Assembly (NCBI RefSeq): GCF_004006315.1
Contig: NZ_CP026530.1
Location: 521,889 to 585,888, forward strand
Reading direction: 5' to 3'
From: Nautilia sp. PV-1
GTDB lineage: Bacteria; Campylobacterota; Campylobacteria; Campylobacterales; Nautiliaceae
DNA: 64,000 nt
Shown: positions 9,754 through 17,644 of the stretch, in pieces
Position numbering within the stretch: the first letter of the stretch is position 1
Layout: every line of letters starts with the position of its first letter
Translations under genes and position numbers: made by a program
Notes under the pieces: generated by a model
The model's database searches: none
Seen by the model: the letters and a program-made list of their open reading frames with translations, nothing else
What the model was told of the DNA's origin: nothing

Positions 9754-9763
9754 AGGTTTAAAA

Positions 9764-10456
9764 ATGGTTATATCAATAGGTAATTTACCACTAAAAGATA
9801 TTAAAACGGATGTCTTTTTACATCCGATAAAATATAAAGACAGCATTACATACGAACCGATGGCGGAGGAAGCCGTTATCGCGCTTATTGCCAAACATTT
9901 TACGTATGACAGTGTTCCGGAGGATGTTAAAGACTATTTTGACGAAATGGATGACGGTTATCTGTTTGGAGAAAGCAACTTTGATGAATTCGATCTTGAA
10001 CAGCTTCAAAAAGGCAAAATATTAATAGGAAAAGACGTGCTTGCACATCCTAAACTTGAAAATATCAAAAGATTTCTTTGTCTTTTAAGGGATTTCGGAG
10101 GTTTTGAAATAGAGGGAATTGATCTGCCGGTATTTTTTGAACCAAGCGATCCTATACTTGAAGAAATTGTAAATGTAGAAAGAGAATATGAAATTGAATT
10201 GGAAGAAATAGACGAACTTGATACGTTTGACGGAAGTGTAGTATATTGCTGTTCTGACAGATTTGTTGTGAAAAAAGATGAAATTTTATGTTCTCAGCAG
10301 TTTGTTGTCGCAAATAAAATAAAATCTTTAACTATACTTGTGGACGGTGAACCTAAAAAACTGCATAAATTAAAAGAATTAAAAGGGACATTCGGCATTA
10401 TTTTAAAAGATACTGATGATTATCCTTTTATAAGGGTTAAGATAGAAAACAGTTGA
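9764..10456 (+). CDS. Unrecognised acidic cytosolic protein
   Basis: A 230-residue protein using the ATG at 9764 (AAAGG at 9752-9756), 10 nt after hemN. A longer frame from 9686 overlaps hemN and is unlikely to be the true start. No signal peptide or membrane helix is seen. The middle is very acidic (DEMDDGYLFGESNFDEFDLEQL and EIELEEIDELDTFDG). The last third is beta-rich and has a two-Cys VVYCCSD patch. I recall a faint similarity in layout to C-terminal parts of campylobacterial NuoG-type proteins, but not enough to name it. Co-transcription with hemN is likely from the spacing. Confidence 0.7.
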   Translation: MVISIGNLPLKDIKTDVFLHPIKYKDSITYEPMAEEAVIALIAKHFTYDSVPEDVKDYFDEMDDGYLFGESNFDEFDLEQLQKGKILIGKDVLAHPKLENIKRFLCLLRDFGGFEIEGIDLPVFFEPSDPILEEIVNVEREYEIELEEIDELDTFDGSVVYCCSDRFVVKKDEILCSQQFVVANKIKSLTILVDGEPKKLHKLKELKGTFGIILKDTDDYPFIRVKIENS

Positions 10457-10519
10457 TTTTCTTCTTTTTCTTTTATTAATAACTTACATTTTTCTTACAT
10501 CTGTCTGATAAGATTAACT

Positions 10520-10525
10520 TATAAT
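10520..10525 (+). promoter_or_regulatory. Probable promoter of the sensor-like hydrogenase/chemoreceptor operon
   Basis: TATAAT at 10520-10525 lies 68 nt upstream of the large-subunit ATG at 10593. The gap 10457-10592 contains no gene. The leader includes a small dyad, GAATA-aa-TATTC (10564-10575), whose role is unknown. Confidence 0.45.
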
Positions 10526-10592
10526 TAATTGTTTTTTATGCTTTTATGTTAGACTAATGTTACGAATAAATATTCATATAAAAGGATTATTA

Positions 10593-12125
10593 ATGTCTCA
10601 AATTAAATTAGATCCAATTACGAGAATAGAGGGACATTTAAAAGTAGAAGTAAATGTAAACAACGGTAAAGTCACGGATGCCAAATGCAGTGCCGACATG
10701 TATCGGGGTATTGAAAAAGCATTAAAAGGATATGATTATTTAACCGCTATTCACATAACTCAAAGAACATGCGGATGCTGTCCTTACGCTCATGCGGAAG
10801 CAGCGGCTTTAGCAATAGAAAACGCACTCAAAATAGAGTTAAACAAAAACGGAAAGCTTTTAAGAAACATGGTAATCGGAGCTTACAAACTAAAAGACTA
10901 TCTTTTGCATTTTTATACATTGAGTCTGCTTGATTTTATGGATATTAAGGCGATTTTGGATTATGAAGGCAACGACAGTGATTTGCTTGAACTCAAAAGA
11001 TGGGTTTTAAAAGAAATTTCATCTAACAAAGTGTTTCCATCTCCTCTTTTTTTACAGAGATTCAAAGCCAATTATATAACACTCAAAGAGTTAAATATAG
11101 TTTTAATTAAACATTATTTGGAAAGTTTTGAGATAATGAAAAAAATAGACACGATGGTGAAAATTTTCGGTTCCAAATCTCCGCATATGGTTTCTATAGA
11201 AGCAGGGGGAGTCACCACTATGCCTACCGCGGACAGGTTAATAAAATATATCGATCTGGCGAAAGAAACCAGTGTGTTTATACAAGAGAAATATTTAAAT
11301 GATGTGATAGAAGTGGCAAAACAGTATAAAGAATATTTTAAAATAGGTAAAGGACCGGATAATTTTCTTACTTTTAACACTCTTTTAAATTTAGACGGTT
11401 CGTATGAATTTGTTCAGGGAATCAGCACGGATTATAAGCTGAATGAAAACATAGACCCTTACAATATTGTAGAGTATAACGGATTCGCCTATTACAAAGA
11501 AAGCGGAGGTTACAAGCCTCTGGAGCTTACCCAGCTGACACCTATCACTCTTGAGGAATTTAAACATGAAACAAAAAAATATTCCTGGTCAAGAGCTCCG
11601 AGATTTGAAGGACGTGTAGTCGAAGTTGGACCTTCGGCCATTATAATTAATACTTATTTAAGCGGCAAAAATAAAAAATTAAATTCATTGGTGGATAAAA
11701 TCAACGCTGAACTGGGAATTACACTCCAGGATTATAATTCGGTGATGGGAAGGCACCTGGCAAGAGCTATTATTTCACAGCTGATAATGGATAAAATTTT
11801 CAACGATGCTTTAAATGTTGATGAGGGGGTTTTAGGATTTATTCAGCTTCCGGAAATACCTAACAATGTTAAGGGTATAGGGCTTACTGAAGCCACAAGG
11901 GGAGCGCTTGCGCATTTTATAGAAATAGGTGAAAACGGTTTTATTAAAAATTATGAAATGATAGTGCCTACTACATGGAACATTTCACCAAAAGACAACA
12001 GCGGTATCCACGGCGCCCTAGAACAGATGCTAATAGGCACTGAAATAAAAGATGAAAAAAATCCTATAGAAATAGCCAGAATAGTTAGAAGTATCGATCC
12101 TTGTCTGGCTTGTGCCGTGCATTAA
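10593..12125 (+). CDS. [NiFe]-hydrogenase large subunit without maturation peptide (pair 1, sensor-like)
   Basis: A 510-residue catalytic subunit. The ATG at 10593 is chosen because AAAGGA lies 7 nt upstream and the next residues are the conserved IKLDPITRIEGH. The NiFe ligands are RTCGCCPYAH (Cys60, Cys63) and the C-terminal DPCLACAVH (Cys504, Cys507). The protein stops at that final His. The cleavable C-terminal extension found in respiratory hydrogenases is absent, as in H2-sensing (HupV/HoxC) enzymes. Reading past the stop gives no extension. The large subunit comes first in the operon, the reverse of hydAB. It would be exported in complex with the Tat-signalled small subunit that follows after 18 nt. 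Confidence 0.93.
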   Translation: MSQIKLDPITRIEGHLKVEVNVNNGKVTDAKCSADMYRGIEKALKGYDYLTAIHITQRTCGCCPYAHAEAAALAIENALKIELNKNGKLLRNMVIGAYKLKDYLLHFYTLSLLDFMDIKAILDYEGNDSDLLELKRWVLKEISSNKVFPSPLFLQRFKANYITLKELNIVLIKHYLESFEIMKKIDTMVKIFGSKSPHMVSIEAGGVTTMPTADRLIKYIDLAKETSVFIQEKYLNDVIEVAKQYKEYFKIGKGPDNFLTFNTLLNLDGSYEFVQGISTDYKLNENIDPYNIVEYNGFAYYKESGGYKPLELTQLTPITLEEFKHETKKYSWSRAPRFEGRVVEVGPSAIIINTYLSGKNKKLNSLVDKINAELGITLQDYNSVMGRHLARAIISQLIMDKIFNDALNVDEGVLGFIQLPEIPNNVKGIGLTEATRGALAHFIEIGENGFIKNYEMIVPTTWNISPKDNSGIHGALEQMLIGTEIKDEKNPIEIARIVRSIDPCLACAVH

Positions 12126-12143
12126 ACTCTAAGGAGAAAAATA

Positions 12144-13070
12144 ATGATGAACAGAAGAGAATTTTTAAAAGCAGTGCATAAAGCTCTTATTGCTGCCGGA
12201 GGTGCAGGGTTTTTCAGTATGGAAGAATTAGAAGCTCTAGAAATAGGAGATATTAAAAAACCGGATATTATTTGGCTGCAGGCAATGAGCTGTGACGGAT
12301 GCTCCACTTCGTTTTTAAACGCCGATATCTCTATACTTGATATATTAACGTCGTTTACAAATGTTATTTTTCATCCCACTTTAATGGCCGCAACAGGTGA
12401 AATGGCTACGGATATTATTGAAAAATATAAAAGTGACAACCTGATTCTTGTTGTTGAAGGTGCGATTCCGACTCAGCTTCCGCATGCATGCTTGATGGGG
12501 GACAGGTTTATAAACGACTGGATTGCAAATACCGCCAAAAAAGCAAAAGCAGCTATTTCGGCAGGAACATGTGCGACTTTTGCGGGTATATGTGATATGA
12601 AGGGAATGATGACCGGTGCCGGCAGTCTGAGATATTTCTTAGAACAGGAAAATATATCAACTCCTGTAGTCAATCTGCCTACATGTCCTATGAAACCTAA
12701 TCATTTTCTTTATACACTGTTTTTTTATATTAAACATAATACTCTGCCTCCTATGGACGATTCGAACAGACCTCTCAGATTTTTTGGAGAAACGATTCAT
12801 GACAGATGCGTATACTATTATGACTATCAGGAAAAGAATTTTGCAGAAAAAATTGGAGACAGAGGATGTCTTTTTAAATTAGGATGTCAGGGACCTGTAA
12901 CAAAAAACGACTGTGTAAGAAGTTCAAATACATATGATAAATATAACTGCATTAAATCTGGGCATCCTTGTGTAGGATGTGCCAGTGAAAATTTTCCTAG
13001 GACCATTATGTTCAAAAGAAGCGACGATAAAAGAGAAATAAAAAAATATAAAACGTTTAAAAGGATATAA
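12144..13070 (+). CDS. [NiFe]-hydrogenase small subunit with Tat signal (pair 1)
   Basis: A 308-residue electron-transfer subunit. A twin-arginine motif NRREFLK (3-9) and a hydrophobic stretch indicate Tat export. All three Fe-S clusters have ligands: proximal CDGC (Cys50, Cys53), GTCA and PTCP; distal H..C in IHDRC plus two GC motifs; medial NDC, NC and PCVGC. Unlike HydA, it has no C-terminal membrane helix and ends in a basic tail. It should therefore be soluble in the periplasm or bound to a partner. The following gene starts 2 nt after its stop and encodes a di-haem chemoreceptor, the likely electron acceptor. That partnership is inference from gene order. Confidence 0.93.
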   Translation: MMNRREFLKAVHKALIAAGGAGFFSMEELEALEIGDIKKPDIIWLQAMSCDGCSTSFLNADISILDILTSFTNVIFHPTLMAATGEMATDIIEKYKSDNLILVVEGAIPTQLPHACLMGDRFINDWIANTAKKAKAAISAGTCATFAGICDMKGMMTGAGSLRYFLEQENISTPVVNLPTCPMKPNHFLYTLFFYIKHNTLPPMDDSNRPLRFFGETIHDRCVYYYDYQEKNFAEKIGDRGCLFKLGCQGPVTKNDCVRSSNTYDKYNCIKSGHPCVGCASENFPRTIMFKRSDDKREIKKYKTFKRI

Positions 13071-13072
13071 AA

Positions 13073-14836
13073 ATGAAAGATTTTTTTAAGTCCGCGCTTT
13101 TTTTTAAATTAATAATTATTCCTATTATTCTGCTCAGTGTATCCATTATAGGTTCAATTATTTATTTGGAAAAATTCGGAAAAGAGCTTGTGCAGAAAAA
13201 AGGAGCGGAATATACAAAAAGCGTTTTGTCCTCTTATATAAAATTTTCAAAAGACTCTATAGAAAAAGGACAGAGAAAAACGTTTCAGGAAGTTGTTAAT
13301 GCCGTAAAAACAATTGACGGAGTGGAAGACGTTTACGCGTATTCATGCGACGGGTTTTTAAAGTATAAAAACAATCAGGTGTCTGTTGGGCTTCCTTTTT
13401 TAAAACAAAACGGGAAATTAATCAATCTTAACGTTCCTTTGTATAAAAAAACAAAAGGATTATGGTTAAGGGACGACTGGTTTTATAAAGATCTGATAAA
13501 TTCCAAAGTGTCAAAAAAATGTGTTGATAAATACGGTAAAAACAGCTGTGCGAGATGTCATGTCATGCTTCCTAAAGGGCTTCATTTTAAAAATGATGTA
13601 GCAATGGTTAAACATAAAAATTTAATGACCGCTTATTATAAAATACCGGTTGAAAACTTTTGTATAAAATGCCATACACACTGGCATGTTAATCAGCCTT
13701 CCGGGTATTTGGGCATAAAAGTGAATTTAAAAGGGGAACAGGCTAAAATAGAAGCCATAATAAATAAACTTAAACTGATATTCTTGTTTTTATCTTTAGT
13801 CGGAATGGTGATATTTATTTATTATATTTATGTTGTAGGAAAACTCAGAACCAGTCTGATAGTATTGAAAGACATAACAGCGGATCTTGCTAAAGGCGAA
13901 GGTGATTTAACTAAAAGAGTTAAAGTCGCAACCAGCGATGAAACTAAAGATATTGCTGACAACCTTAATGAGTTTATTGAAAAAATCCAGCTTATTGTAA
14001 ATAATCTTAAAAATACAATCAGTGTTTCGAATTCAACTTCCAAAGATATTGAAAACTCGGTAAAAATAATTGAGGACACTATAGAAGAGCAGTCAAAACT
14101 TATTGAAAAAAACAAAATAAACACCAATGTGATAAACGACAGTATTAAAGTTACCAATGACACTATTTATGCAGTCGTGAACGATATTTCCAAAACTCAG
14201 GAAACTTTGGACAAAACGTTAAAGTCACTGCAAAAAGTTATATCTAAAATAGAAGAGGAAACATCACAGGAGCAGGAACTTTCAAATAAAGCCACTCAGC
14301 TGGTTCAGCATAGCTCTCAAATAAAAGATATATTAAATATCATTAAAGAAATAGCCGATCAGACTAATTTGCTTGCCTTAAATGCTGCAATAGAAGCTGC
14401 AAGAGCGGGAGAGCATGGAAGAGGTTTTTCTGTAGTTGCGGATGAGGTGAGAAAACTTGCAGAAAAAACTCAGAAAAGTTTAGGAGAAATAGATTCTGTT
14501 GTTAATGAAATTGTAAGCGGCATAGAAGAAATAGAACAGGAAATCCAGCATAATGCCAGTGAAGCAAATGAGATTCTTGAAATTGCCACAATGCTTACAG
14601 AAGAAACTAATCTTACAAAAAACAATCTCGATAAAACTATAGAAAATGTTGAAAACGCCGCCGAACAGAGTGCAAAAACAACTGAGAATATCGATATGCT
14701 TCTTAAATCGTCCGAAGATTTGTATGTGCAGGCAAAAAGAAGCAGGGAAGTTGGGGAAAATTTAAAAAACGTTTCAAATACTCTAAAAAATATTTTGAAT
14801 ACGTTAAAAGACGAAACGAATAAATTTAAGTCTTAA
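13073..14836 (+). CDS. Methyl-accepting chemotaxis protein with di-haem periplasmic domain
   Basis: A 587-residue chemoreceptor. Membrane helices lie at about 9-31 and 235-254. They flank a periplasmic domain with two c-type haem motifs, CARCH (159-163) and CIKCH (197-201), of the Tll0287/DUF3365-like type. A HAMP segment follows. The MCP signalling domain has the tip sequence [21 protein letters not shown] (about 431-451, slightly variable). The protein would sense redox state through the haems and control CheA. It is the last gene of the operon carrying the exported hydrogenase (2-nt gap). The adjacent CcsBA system can supply haem attachment. The H2-sensing role is inference. Confidence 0.9.
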   Translation: MKDFFKSALFFKLIIIPIILLSVSIIGSIIYLEKFGKELVQKKGAEYTKSVLSSYIKFSKDSIEKGQRKTFQEVVNAVKTIDGVEDVYAYSCDGFLKYKNNQVSVGLPFLKQNGKLINLNVPLYKKTKGLWLRDDWFYKDLINSKVSKKCVDKYGKNSCARCHVMLPKGLHFKNDVAMVKHKNLMTAYYKIPVENFCIKCHTHWHVNQPSGYLGIKVNLKGEQAKIEAIINKLKLIFLFLSLVGMVIFIYYIYVVGKLRTSLIVLKDITADLAKGEGDLTKRVKVATSDETKDIADNLNEFIEKIQLIVNNLKNTISVSNSTSKDIENSVKIIEDTIEEQSKLIEKNKINTNVINDSIKVTNDTIYAVVNDISKTQETLDKTLKSLQKVISKIEEETSQEQELSNKATQLVQHSSQIKDILNIIKEIADQTNLLALNAAIEAARAGEHGRGFSVVADEVRKLAEKTQKSLGEIDSVVNEIVSGIEEIEQEIQHNASEANEILEIATMLTEETNLTKNNLDKTIENVENAAEQSAKTTENIDMLLKSSEDLYVQAKRSREVGENLKNVSNTLKNILNTLKDETNKFKS

Positions 14837-14842
14837 ATTTGA

Positions 14843-14848
14843 TATAAT
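14843..14848 (+). promoter_or_regulatory. -10 box upstream of the DJ-1 family gene
   Basis: TATAAT lies 22 nt before the ATG at 14870, with an AAAGGAG ribosome site between. This separates the gene from the chemoreceptor operon, which ends at 14836. Confidence 0.55.
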
Positions 14849-14869
14849 ATTTTAAAAAAGGAGTAGGCA

Positions 14870-15424
14870 ATGGCTGTAAACGTATGTGTTCCTTTGGCAA
14901 ACGGATTTGAAGAAATTGAAGCGATGAGTTTAATAGACGTAATGAGAAGAGGCGGATTAAATGTAATAGTTGCCGGAGTAGGCGGTGACGTTATTTACGG
15001 TGCTCACAATGTAAGGGTTATTCCGGACACTAAGATTGAACTCGTAAATGCGGATGAATTGGACCTTGTTGTATTGCCTGGGGGGCTTCCGGGGGCCATT
15101 AATCTTGCAGAAGATGAAGCCACACAAAATCTTCTTAAAGAAATGGATAAAAAAGGCAAATATGTCGGTGCCATATGCGCAGCTCCTTATGCATTGGAAA
15201 AAGCAGGAGTGTTAAAAGATAACTATACCGCATATCCGGGATGGGAAGGCAATATTAGAAAAGAAGGTTATGTAAGTGACGCTAAAGTTGTAGAGGATAA
15301 AAATGTGCTTACTTCTAAAGGGCCTGGGACTGCAATATGTTTCGGACTTGAAATTGTCAGAAAATTTGCAGGTGAAGAAATTTATCAGCAGTTAAAAGCC
15401 GGACTTTTAGCAGATTTTTGTTAA
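14870..15424 (+). CDS. DJ-1/PfpI family protein (YajL/ThiJ-like)
   Basis: A 184-residue cytosolic protein of the DJ-1 superfamily. The nucleophile-elbow cysteine is in GAICAAP (about residue 102), with the upstream glutamate in the FEEIEA motif and the oxyanion segment PGGLPGA. Relatives act as protein/glyoxal deglycases or oxidative-stress chaperones. The exact activity cannot be read from sequence. It has its own promoter and is followed after 23 nt by a small unknown gene. Confidence 0.88.
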   Translation: MAVNVCVPLANGFEEIEAMSLIDVMRRGGLNVIVAGVGGDVIYGAHNVRVIPDTKIELVNADELDLVVLPGGLPGAINLAEDEATQNLLKEMDKKGKYVGAICAAPYALEKAGVLKDNYTAYPGWEGNIRKEGYVSDAKVVEDKNVLTSKGPGTAICFGLEIVRKFAGEEIYQQLKAGLLADFC

Positions 15425-15447
15425 TTAATATTTTAAAGGAGGGGAAA

Positions 15448-15741
15448 ATGAGAGGTTTGGAGGCTCTGGAGTTTTTCCTTGAGAATTGGCATTCTAAAAT
15501 CAGGGATTATGATAATTTTTGCGAATTTGACGCAATGGTTGAATATCATTTTGGAAACGATACTAAACTTTACAGCACAAACGTAGTTGTTGAAAAATTT
15601 TTTGAAAGAAAAATATCAATTAACAATATTGAGGATATAAACGAATTTTTACCCGAAGAAGTGGAATTTGATTCTTCCACGGGTAATTTATATATAAAAA
15701 GAAATCTTTTCGAAATTAAGATAGCTCCTAGAATTTGCTAG
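15448..15741 (+). CDS. Small hypothetical protein
   Basis: A 97-residue protein starting at the ATG at 15448, which follows a near-perfect ribosome site (AAAGGAGG). The longer frame from 15418 overlaps the DJ-1 gene. It is soluble, with a rather acidic middle (DINEFLPEEVEFD). I do not recognise a family. It sits downstream of the DJ-1 gene and ends head-to-head with hypA. The two stop codons overlap inside a hairpin. Confidence 0.65.
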   Translation: MRGLEALEFFLENWHSKIRDYDNFCEFDAMVEYHFGNDTKLYSTNVVVEKFFERKISINNIEDINEFLPEEVEFDSSTGNLYIKRNLFEIKIAPRIC

Positions 15742-15744
15742 GAG
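15725..15744. terminator. Hairpin spanning both stop codons of convergent genes
   Basis: A perfect 7-bp stem CTCCTAG / CTAGGAG encloses a 6-nt loop. The + strand TAG (15739-15741) and the hypA TAG (complement of 15738-15740) both lie in the right arm. It probably acts as a compact two-way transcription end, though it is not followed by a clear T-run. Confidence 0.5.
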
Positions 15745-16094
15745 TCTTCATCCATTTCGAGTTCCATACTCATAAGATACATGTCTTCGCCGTCTATTAT
15801 TTTAATCTGGGGAGAATTGCATTTAGGACAGAGATATTCGTCTTTTTTCAATTCGCTTTTTTCTCCGCATTCTTTACATTCAACTACAACCGGCTGAATG
15901 TGCATAACAAATTCGGCGTTTTCACACATTGTGCCTTCTTTAAACGTTTCAAAAGCTGTTTTCAATAAATCAGGCTCTACGCCGCTTAATATACCTATTT
16001 TTATTTCTAATTTAGTTACGAATTTCGCATTGTGTTTTTTTGCGTTTTCTTCCGCTAATTGGAGCAAAGAGTCTACGATTGAATATTCATGCAT
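15738..16094 (-). CDS. hypA: Hydrogenase nickel incorporation protein HypA
   Basis: A 118-residue nickel metallochaperone for [NiFe]-hydrogenase (and possibly urease-type) maturation. The nickel-binding N-terminus MHEYSIV is intact. The zinc site is formed by CKECG and CPKC in the C-terminal half. It is transcribed divergently from the TetR gene in the hydrogenase island. It is the only hypA-E type gene here besides hypF, so hypB, C, D and E must lie elsewhere. Confidence 0.95.
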   Translation of the reverse strand: MHEYSIVDSLLQLAEENAKKHNAKFVTKLEIKIGILSGVEPDLLKTAFETFKEGTMCENAEFVMHIQPVVVECKECGEKSELKKDEYLCPKCNSPQIKIIDGEDMYLMSMELEMDEDS

Positions 16095-16134
16095 AGCAAT
16101 CCTTTAAATATTTATCTGAAAATGTAATATTAGC

Positions 16135-16157
16135 AACCTTTTTTATAATAAAAAGTT
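16135..16157. promoter_or_regulatory. Candidate operator between hypA and the TetR gene
   Basis: A 23-bp imperfect palindrome with arms AACCTTTTT and AAAAAGTT lies in the divergent promoter region and contains a TATAAT. TetR proteins bind such dyads and often regulate themselves. The assignment to this TetR is inference. Confidence 0.35.
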
Positions 16158-16188
16158 ATCTAAAAACGACTTATTTATGAAATTATAT

Positions 16189-16194
16189 TATAAT
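16189..16194 (+). promoter_or_regulatory. -10 box of the TetR gene, which decides its start
   Basis: TATAAT at 16189-16194 puts transcription start near 16201. The in-frame ATG at 16177 would then be untranscribed. The GTG at 16216, preceded by AAAGGCG, is therefore the better start. Confidence 0.5.
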
Positions 16195-16215
16195 AATAGA
16201 AAAAAAGGCGTAAAA

Positions 16216-16797
16216 GTGAGTAAAGAAGAAAAAAAAGAACTGATAATGAAAACTGCTCTTAATCTTTTTGCCAAGCAAGGTTTTTACAATACTACAATCG
16301 CTGATATAGCGAAAGAAATGGGAATGAGTGTTGGAAATATGTACAATTATTTTCCTTCTAAAGAGTCTTTAGCCAAGGAACTGCTGATTTATACTTCTAA
16401 AAAATTCGGAGATGAAATCAGAAAAATAAACGAAATGGATATAAGCAGCAAAGAAAAAATAAGACATATTGTCGAACTCTATTTTAATATGGCTTTAAAC
16501 GCGCCGGAATTAGTGGATTATTTTATGAGAGTTTACCTGTCCAATAAAGAAATATTTGCAAACGGATGTGAGGGAATGCTCTGCGTATCTGCTTTTGTAA
16601 CGGAAATTATGATATTTTTTGAAGAAGGTGTAAGAAAAAAAGAGCTTAAAAACCAGGATTTTTTTGCGGCGTTCGGTCTTTTTATGGGATATGTGGGAGG
16701 ACTGGCGTTTTTAAATAAAGAAGGTATTCTTTCTAAACCTCTGTTGGAATATGTAGAACCTGTAAGCGAGAATATATACAATGCGCTCAAAGCTTAA
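16216..16797 (+). CDS. TetR-family regulator linked to a sensor-like hydrogenase
   Basis: A 193-residue repressor using the GTG start at 16216. The N-terminal TetR helix-turn-helix is clear (TTIADIAKEMGMSVGNMYNYF, followed by PSKESL). The C-terminal ligand domain includes a cysteine-containing stretch, GCEGMLCVSAF, which could respond to redox state or a ligand. Its last 17 nt overlap the start of a cytoplasmic hydrogenase small subunit, so the two are translationally coupled. Known H2-sensing hydrogenases work with histidine kinases. A TetR partner would be new. The regulatory link is inference from overlap. Confidence 0.9.
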   Translation: MSKEEKKELIMKTALNLFAKQGFYNTTIADIAKEMGMSVGNMYNYFPSKESLAKELLIYTSKKFGDEIRKINEMDISSKEKIRHIVELYFNMALNAPELVDYFMRVYLSNKEIFANGCEGMLCVSAFVTEIMIFFEEGVRKKELKNQDFFAAFGLFMGYVGGLAFLNKEGILSKPLLEYVEPVSENIYNALKA

Positions 16798-17644
16798 AGT
16801 TATATGGATTGATGCGGTAACATGTTACGGCTGTACCCATTCGTTTCTTAATTACAAAGAGATTTCTTCTCTTTTTGATAAAATCGATTTTAAATATCAT
16901 CCTATATTTCTGTCCGAAGAATTTGAAATTCAATCTTGCGATCTGCTTATTGTCGAAGGAGCTTTGAAGTTAAATTATCCTAGGCTTGGATTTTCATTAA
17001 ATGAATTGATTTCAAAGCTCTTTTTTAAAGCAAAAAAAGTTTTGGCTTTGGGTACATGTGCGGTTTACGGAGGTATATACGGCGAAGGGCTGATGTTTAA
17101 CAGGGAAAACAGGGGACATTATCATAAATGCAGGGATAAAATTATAAATCTTCCGGGCTGTCCTCCTCATCCGGACTGGATAGCGTTTGTAATGGACATG
17201 GTAAGCGAAGACAAAAAAATAGAACTGGATGAATTAAACAGGCCTAAAGATATTTTTGCTTATACATCACATATGGGATGTACCAGAAACGAATATTTCG
17301 AATGGAAAATTGATGCCGAGGAATTTGGTACCAAAGAAGGGTGTCTGTTTTATTTTCAAGGCTGCCAGGGTCCGTTTACGCATAGCAGCTGTAATAAAGT
17401 GCTGTGGAATGAGGTGAGTTCCAAACCGAGAGCCGGGACTCCTTGTTTTGGATGTACTGAAGCCAATTTCCCTAAAAACGAACTGTTTAAAACAGATACC
17501 TTTATGGGAATTCCGGCAAATATTCCTTTAGGTGTCAGCAAAAGGGCGTATCTGACGTTAAGCGGAATAGCAAAAAGTTTGAATAACGAAAGACTCAGCT
17601 GCAAACTCATTAATTATAAATGCGGGGATAAAAATGAAAATTAA
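16781..17644 (+). CDS. Cytoplasmic [NiFe]-hydrogenase small subunit (pair 2, sensor-like)
   Basis: A 287-residue small subunit without signal peptide or membrane helix, so cytosolic, like HupU/HoxB and other group 2 enzymes. Fe-S ligands are complete: CYGC (Cys15, Cys18), GTCA, PGCPP, SHMGC (His and Cys), two GC motifs, SSC and PCFGC. It overlaps the TetR gene by 17 nt and the following large subunit by 11 nt. The three genes thus form a tight unit. A sensory role is proposed from the partner's missing maturation peptide and the regulator. A cytosolic H2-uptake role is also possible. Confidence 0.92.
   Translation: MRSKLKVIWIDAVTCYGCTHSFLNYKEISSLFDKIDFKYHPIFLSEEFEIQSCDLLIVEGALKLNYPRLGFSLNELISKLFFKAKKVLALGTCAVYGGIYGEGLMFNRENRGHYHKCRDKIINLPGCPPHPDWIAFVMDMVSEDKKIELDELNRPKDIFAYTSHMGCTRNEYFEWKIDAEEFGTKEGCLFYFQGCQGPFTHSSCNKVLWNEVSSKPRAGTPCFGCTEANFPKNELFKTDTFMGIPANIPLGVSKRAYLTLSGIAKSLNNERLSCKLINYKCGDKNEN

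Noticed and set aside
9686..9763. N-terminal extension of the protein after hemN
   Set aside because: It overlaps the hemN coding end, has no ribosome site, and its residues are the other-frame reading of the HemN C-terminus.
12123..12143. Frameshift or premature stop cutting off the maturation tail of large subunit 1
   Set aside because: The stop follows the usual final His exactly, no tail-like frame exists in the short gap, and a second tail-less large subunit lies nearby. Truncation looks natural for sensor-like enzymes.
16177..16215. Upstream ATG (16177) as start of the TetR gene
   Set aside because: It lies before the TATAAT at 16189-16194. The GTG at 16216 has a ribosome site and begins the usual TetR N-terminus.
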